A DNA stretch of 64,000 nt from Rhizobium esperanzae (lineage in GTDB: Bacteria > Pseudomonadota > Alphaproteobacteria > Rhizobiales > Rhizobiaceae). Shown here one piece after another: positions 60,880 to 64,000 of the stretch (position 1 is its first letter; every line of letters starts with the position of its first letter). A program made the translations under genes and the position numbers. Where the stretch lies: NCBI RefSeq assembly GCF_002204185.1, contig NZ_MXPU01000005.1, forward strand, positions 186,001 to 250,000. The letters run 5' to 3'. The notes beneath the pieces are model-generated. The model had not been told where the DNA came from, did no database searches, and saw nothing but the letters and a program-made list of their open reading frames with translations.

Positions 60880-62862
60880 CTAATTTGATGGAGGAGCGGC
60901 AGACGCGGCGCCAGCGTTCGGCTGAGAACTTGCCGTTCGTTCGGCTTGCGTGGCATGCGGCGGTACCAGGAAATCGAGCAGACCGTCGCTACGCAGATCG
61001 GCGGTTCTCTTTTCCAGGATGTCACCAATCAAGGTCGTCAGAAATTCTGCTGTCATATGGTTCCAATCTGTGATGAACGGAACACCCCTGCTGCTGGTCA
61101 GGCATTTCTCCTTGTCATAATCGCAGTGAAGCTTGACGGTATCGATGTAGGTGAACGCAAGATCGGACGGGAAAAATGGCAGTTGCGCCAAAGCCTGGTT
61201 GGCCGGCGGATAGGTCGCTTCCCGCAGGCATATAGAGGCATCGGATTTTCTCTGAAACATCAGCCCCAGGCACGAGTGCGATTGGTCGAGCTGGAAATAA
61301 TTTCCGAAAACGAAAACGCGCGCGTCATCCGAATGGCTTTTCATCCAGGAAATAAGCTCGAACCTGAAGGGGTTGACGGTGTACTCGAAAGGCCGAAGGC
61401 TTGTGAGGAAGATTGCTTTCGTTCGGCTGAGCAATGATTTGTCGTTGATATATTTTTCAAACGGAATGCAGTATTTATCGTAAATGCTGGCGCGAGAGGG
61501 GGCCTTAACAGTATCGTTCTTGATCTCCACCATGCAGTTCAAATAGCTGAGGGCCACGATTTGATATCGGTCGGTATCGATGTAGTTTTTCAGCGCGATC
61601 GACCAGTTTCTGGCGTGCGAGTCCCCAATGATGAAGATAACGGGTTTCCCGGCTTGAATGTTGTCGTTCAAGCTTAGAAAAGTGCTTTCGAGCCGTGCTT
61701 CGTTCGCCTGCGCGAGAGGTGGATAGACTTCATCCAACCTGTGAGGAAAACCGGCCATAGTGATTGCCGACAGGACAGCAGCCGTGATGGTCGCGACCGA
61801 GGAGCTCAGGTAGATCCAGAAGGCGCGGTTTCTCCTGGTGTAGCGGATGGGCTTTTCGATGACGACGAAGCTCACGACCGCGAGCAGGGCGGTCGCTGCA
61901 ACGGCAAGAAGCTTATCGCCGTTGGTGAAATCCAGGCTTGTCAGCCGCCAGAAGGCGAAGACCGGATAATGCCACAAATATAAGGAGTAGGATACCAATC
62001 CGGTGAGCGCCGCAGGCCGAGAAGCCAACAGCCGCCCCGCTGCGTTCTCACGGCTGGCGAATGCGAGCACCAGACAGGTCCCGATCACTGGGATCACAGT
62101 GACCCGGCCAGGATGAGCCGTGTCCTTCCCGAACAAGATGAGGGAACCAAGAACGAGCGCAAGCCCGGCCGCTGCGAGCAACGGCCGAGGGCGCACGCGT
62201 CCGCGCCTCAGCTCGTAATAGGCGAGAAGTGTTCCGGCCAGAAGTTCCCAGGCCCGGGTGAGCGGCGAGTAGAAGGCTTGCTGCTGATCATGCCGTACCG
62301 TTACCACACAGAATACAAAGCTGAGGGCCGCCACGAGTAGCACGCATGGCAAAAACCTTGATTTCAAATATCGGCGCGTGATCAGCAATAAGATCGGAAA
62401 GCCGATATAAAACTGCTCTTCGACGCTCAGCGACCAGGTGTGAAGAAAAGGCTTGAGAAGGGTAATGGGCTCGCCGTACTGGGCCGCGGTAAAATAGAAA
62501 TAGATGTTCGATCCAAACAGGAGCGAGGAACCGATGGAATTCGCGAAATCCAGCAGTTCCGATGGCAACAAGAGGTAATAGGCGAAGGGCATTGTCGCGA
62601 AGATGACCGCGAACAAGGCCGGCAGAATTCGCCGCGCACGCCGCGTATAGAATTTTAGAAAATCGATGCGTCCCGTCGCTTCGATTTCTGTCAGCAGAAT
62701 CTGGGAAATCAGGAAGCCGCTGATCACAAAAAATACGTCGACGCCAATGTATCCACCCTGAAGCAAGGTGTGGCCGGCCACAGTGAACTCGGCGTGATAG
62801 AGAATAACCGCGATCACCGATATGGCCCTTAGGCCGTCAATCTCTGGTCGATAAACCTTCAA
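60880..62862 (-). CDS. OafA/YrhL-type acyltransferase with C-terminal SGNH domain (second copy)
   Basis: A 660-residue inner-membrane O-acyltransferase. It starts VYRPEIDGLRAISVIAVILYHAEF (acyltransferase-3 with the conserved His). About ten helices extend to about residue 370, and a periplasmic SGNH domain follows with IIGDSHARNWS and TDWNHMT near the C-terminus. It resembles OafA, which acetylates O-antigen. It is not linked to a glycan cluster here, so the acceptor may be lipopolysaccharide or another glycan. It shares its plan with the gene at 12260-14356, but the sequences differ enough that a recent duplication is unlikely. The start ATG is at 62862. Confidence 0.83.
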   Translation of the reverse strand: MKVYRPEIDGLRAISVIAVILYHAEFTVAGHTLLQGGYIGVDVFFVISGFLISQILLTEIEATGRIDFLKFYTRRARRILPALFAVIFATMPFAYYLLLPSELLDFANSIGSSLLFGSNIYFYFTAAQYGEPITLLKPFLHTWSLSVEEQFYIGFPILLLITRRYLKSRFLPCVLLVAALSFVFCVVTVRHDQQQAFYSPLTRAWELLAGTLLAYYELRRGRVRPRPLLAAAGLALVLGSLILFGKDTAHPGRVTVIPVIGTCLVLAFASRENAAGRLLASRPAALTGLVSYSLYLWHYPVFAFWRLTSLDFTNGDKLLAVAATALLAVVSFVVIEKPIRYTRRNRAFWIYLSSSVATITAAVLSAITMAGFPHRLDEVYPPLAQANEARLESTFLSLNDNIQAGKPVIFIIGDSHARNWSIALKNYIDTDRYQIVALSYLNCMVEIKNDTVKAPSRASIYDKYCIPFEKYINDKSLLSRTKAIFLTSLRPFEYTVNPFRFELISWMKSHSDDARVFVFGNYFQLDQSHSCLGLMFQRKSDASICLREATYPPANQALAQLPFFPSDLAFTYIDTVKLHCDYDKEKCLTSSRGVPFITDWNHMTAEFLTTLIGDILEKRTADLRSDGLLDFLVPPHATQAERTASSQPNAGAASAAPPSN

Positions 62863-63065
62863 TGCTAACGCCTGCCTTGGATATCGAGAGCGTAGTTCGG
62901 TCGCGCGCAGGGGTGGCGCTTTTGGGCTGACCTAACACAGAGATCTTCGAGGGAGAACAGTACGGCCTGATAAAAGTTTTGGGGGCGGGGCCGATTTCAA
63001 TCTTTATTTTCTATGCTGTTGTAAATCAGCATTCCGGAACCCTTGATGGGCAATCGGAAGGAGCG

Positions 63066-63339
63066 ATGCAATCGCAATTACATTCGCAACAGGCTGCCTT
63101 GATTTCTGGCGTGTCACTGAGGGCGCTCGCCCCTGAGGCGTTCATCGCCGGAGACAGGCTGCCAACAACAGTCGCAGCTACGAAGACCGGGGTGATCGAG
63201 ACCGTAAGGCGGTTCAGCCCGCTCAGGGCTGATCGCCTTCGCCGGCCTCACAATCGGCGGCATTGTCGCATATATGAGTGACGGGCGGCGTGCGGCACTG
63301 GCCAAAGATCAACTGAACCGTGTCGTGCGCTCTGGATAA
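63066..63339 (+). pseudogene. small membrane protein gene with one-base frameshift
   Basis: ATG at 63066, just after AAGGAG, opens a frame reading SGVSLRALAPEAFIAGD and VIETVRRFSPLR. It then turns to unlikely sequence. The +1 frame from about 63229 reads LIAFAGLTIGGIVAYMSDG (a membrane helix) and RRAALAKDQLNRVVRSG, ending in TAA at 63337-63339. Removing one G from GGG at 63226-63228 joins both into about 90 residues. No family name is known. A sequence error or a true frameshift are both possible. Confidence 0.5.
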
Positions 63340-63361
63340 AAAAGCCCCGCCGAGACGGGGC
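63338..63361 (-). terminator. rho-independent terminator, leftward
   Basis: On the minus strand GCCCCG, a 6-base loop and CGGGGC are followed directly by six T (plus-strand A run 63338-63343). This is a canonical intrinsic terminator for a transcript coming from the right. No clear minus-strand gene precedes it in the window. Confidence 0.75.
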
Positions 63362-63516
63362 AATTAGTTGAGGACGAAACCGCGCGTCGGAAGTCAGAGG
63401 CTTGCGAGCGCAGGCATCTTGCGCGGTCTCAATGCGATAACGATTGGCGGCCATCCTAGTTCCTGTGCGGTTTGGGACAGAGTATTTGCTCTCGGTACTA
63501 CGAGTTCCGTTTGCAC

Positions 63517-63541
63517 AAAAAGAAACCCCGCAAGAGCGGGG
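63517..63541 (-). terminator. second rho-independent terminator, leftward
   Basis: On the minus strand CCCCGC, a 4-base loop and GCGGGG are followed by TTTC and then five T (plus-strand 63517-63529). It repeats the design of the terminator at 63338, 180 bases away. The two bracket a short segment that could hold a small RNA or very short gene. Confidence 0.65.
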
Positions 63542-64000
63542 ATCAAGGAATGGGGGTGTTTGTGGGCACAACGCGTCGGGGCGCTGCAACGACTACTTTG
63601 CACAAGTTGGAGATTTTTTCAATTAATATTACTTTTAACAGTTCTGCGTCCACAAATGTATTTTTCAACTAATGGAGATATTTTTGGATTTTGCACGAAA
63701 ACACAAATTGACTTCTACTGGCAGCGATATTTCGTATCATTGGGGCGGGCTGCTCAGCGATCACTTGCTCACCCCAAGCATTGTATCTCCTGTACGTTGG
63801 GCGGCCACACTTCGCTCTCACAGTTAATGGTTGCGCTGCTTAGGGCTCCAGCTGCGAGCGAAGCCTTCAACCGGCGGGCCGACAGCTTCTACTGATGCTA
63901 CGCGACAGTACGCCGACCGCGGCCGGCGCAGTTATCCTGCGCTATGAGCCGGTCAAGGCGCAACCTCCACCGGCCGCGGCAATGCCGCAGTCATCAGGCT
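63542..64000. other. gene-poor window end
   Basis: AT-rich bases around 63600-63720 are followed by ordinary GC-rich sequence. A frame from ATG 63895 is open to the window end (RYEPVKAQPPP) but is too short to judge. No confident gene, repeat or tRNA is seen. Confidence 0.35.

Noticed and set aside
60576..61073. plus-strand frame between cyclase and acyltransferase
   Set aside because: Overlaps the acyltransferase gene antisense for 190 bases, has no convincing ribosome site and no recognisable domain.
1..64000. CRISPR arrays, tRNA or rRNA genes, complete insertion sequences or prophage
   Set aside because: No regularly spaced repeats, cloverleaf genes, transposase or phage structural genes were recognised on either strand.

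Overview
The window looks like the chromosome of a Rhizobium of the R. leguminosarum / R. etli group. This rests on high GC, on rhizobial families such as DUF982, and above all on gene order around exopolysaccharide (EPS) genes. It carries a PssP-like co-polymerase, a PlyA-like beta-helix protein next to the PrsD/PrsE type I exporter, PssD/PssE, and then an order of functions (acyltransferase, pyruvyltransferase, flippase, pyruvyltransferase, four glycosyltransferases, polymerase) that parallels pssR-M-L-K-J-I-H-F. No tRNA, rRNA, CRISPR array, intact insertion sequence or replication origin was seen.

Layout. 1-3304 (+): tail of a Ser/Thr-rich protein, the PssP-type tyrosine autokinase and a small membrane protein. 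3573-10154: a cadherin-like secreted protein, the PlyA-like protein and the PrsD/PrsE exporter that probably secretes both. 10367-14356: an SGNH hydrolase, PssE/PssD and an acyltransferase-SGNH fusion. 14695-26175 (-): a compact EPS operon running from a GH10 glycanase down to a Wzy-type polymerase, with a 10-bp dyad upstream of its first gene. 26379-28788: small proteins and a methyltransferase. 28953-33397 (+): a probable operon of an XRE regulator, a SARP-like TPR regulator, a 70-residue peptide, a YcaO protein and a TfuA protein. This is the most novel-looking system here. Both YcaO and TfuA need one base restored in a homopolymer to read through. 35643-44869 (-): a second glycan locus with four GT2 modules, an ABC exporter, a sugar-nucleotide epimerase and a 1000-residue GT2/NodS-like methyltransferase/NodB-like deacetylase fusion. 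45247-47399: a divergent ampC/ampR pair. 47442-51476: a sugar ABC importer whose genes lie on both strands around a sugar epimerase. 51781-64000: scattered housekeeping and envelope genes (GYD, GFA, two DUF1236-like proteins, BON, DUF982, DUF882/M15, Rieske-FAD oxidoreductase, adenylate cyclase-TPR, a second acyltransferase-SGNH fusion), then a gene-poor end with a broken small membrane protein gene and two leftward terminators.

How the parts work together. PssDE and the downstream glycosyltransferases would build the EPS repeat unit on a lipid carrier. The two pyruvyltransferases and the hexapeptide acyltransferase would decorate it. The flippase, polymerase and PssP would export and size it. 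PrsDE would secrete PlyA-like and Rap-like proteins that trim and bind the EPS. The 35643-44869 locus looks like an independent glycan or glycoconjugate pathway with its own exporter.

Single-base breaks at homopolymers recur in otherwise convincing genes (YcaO, TfuA, the small membrane gene at 63066 and perhaps the small ORF at 51525). Sequence error should therefore be excluded before any of them is called a pseudogene.
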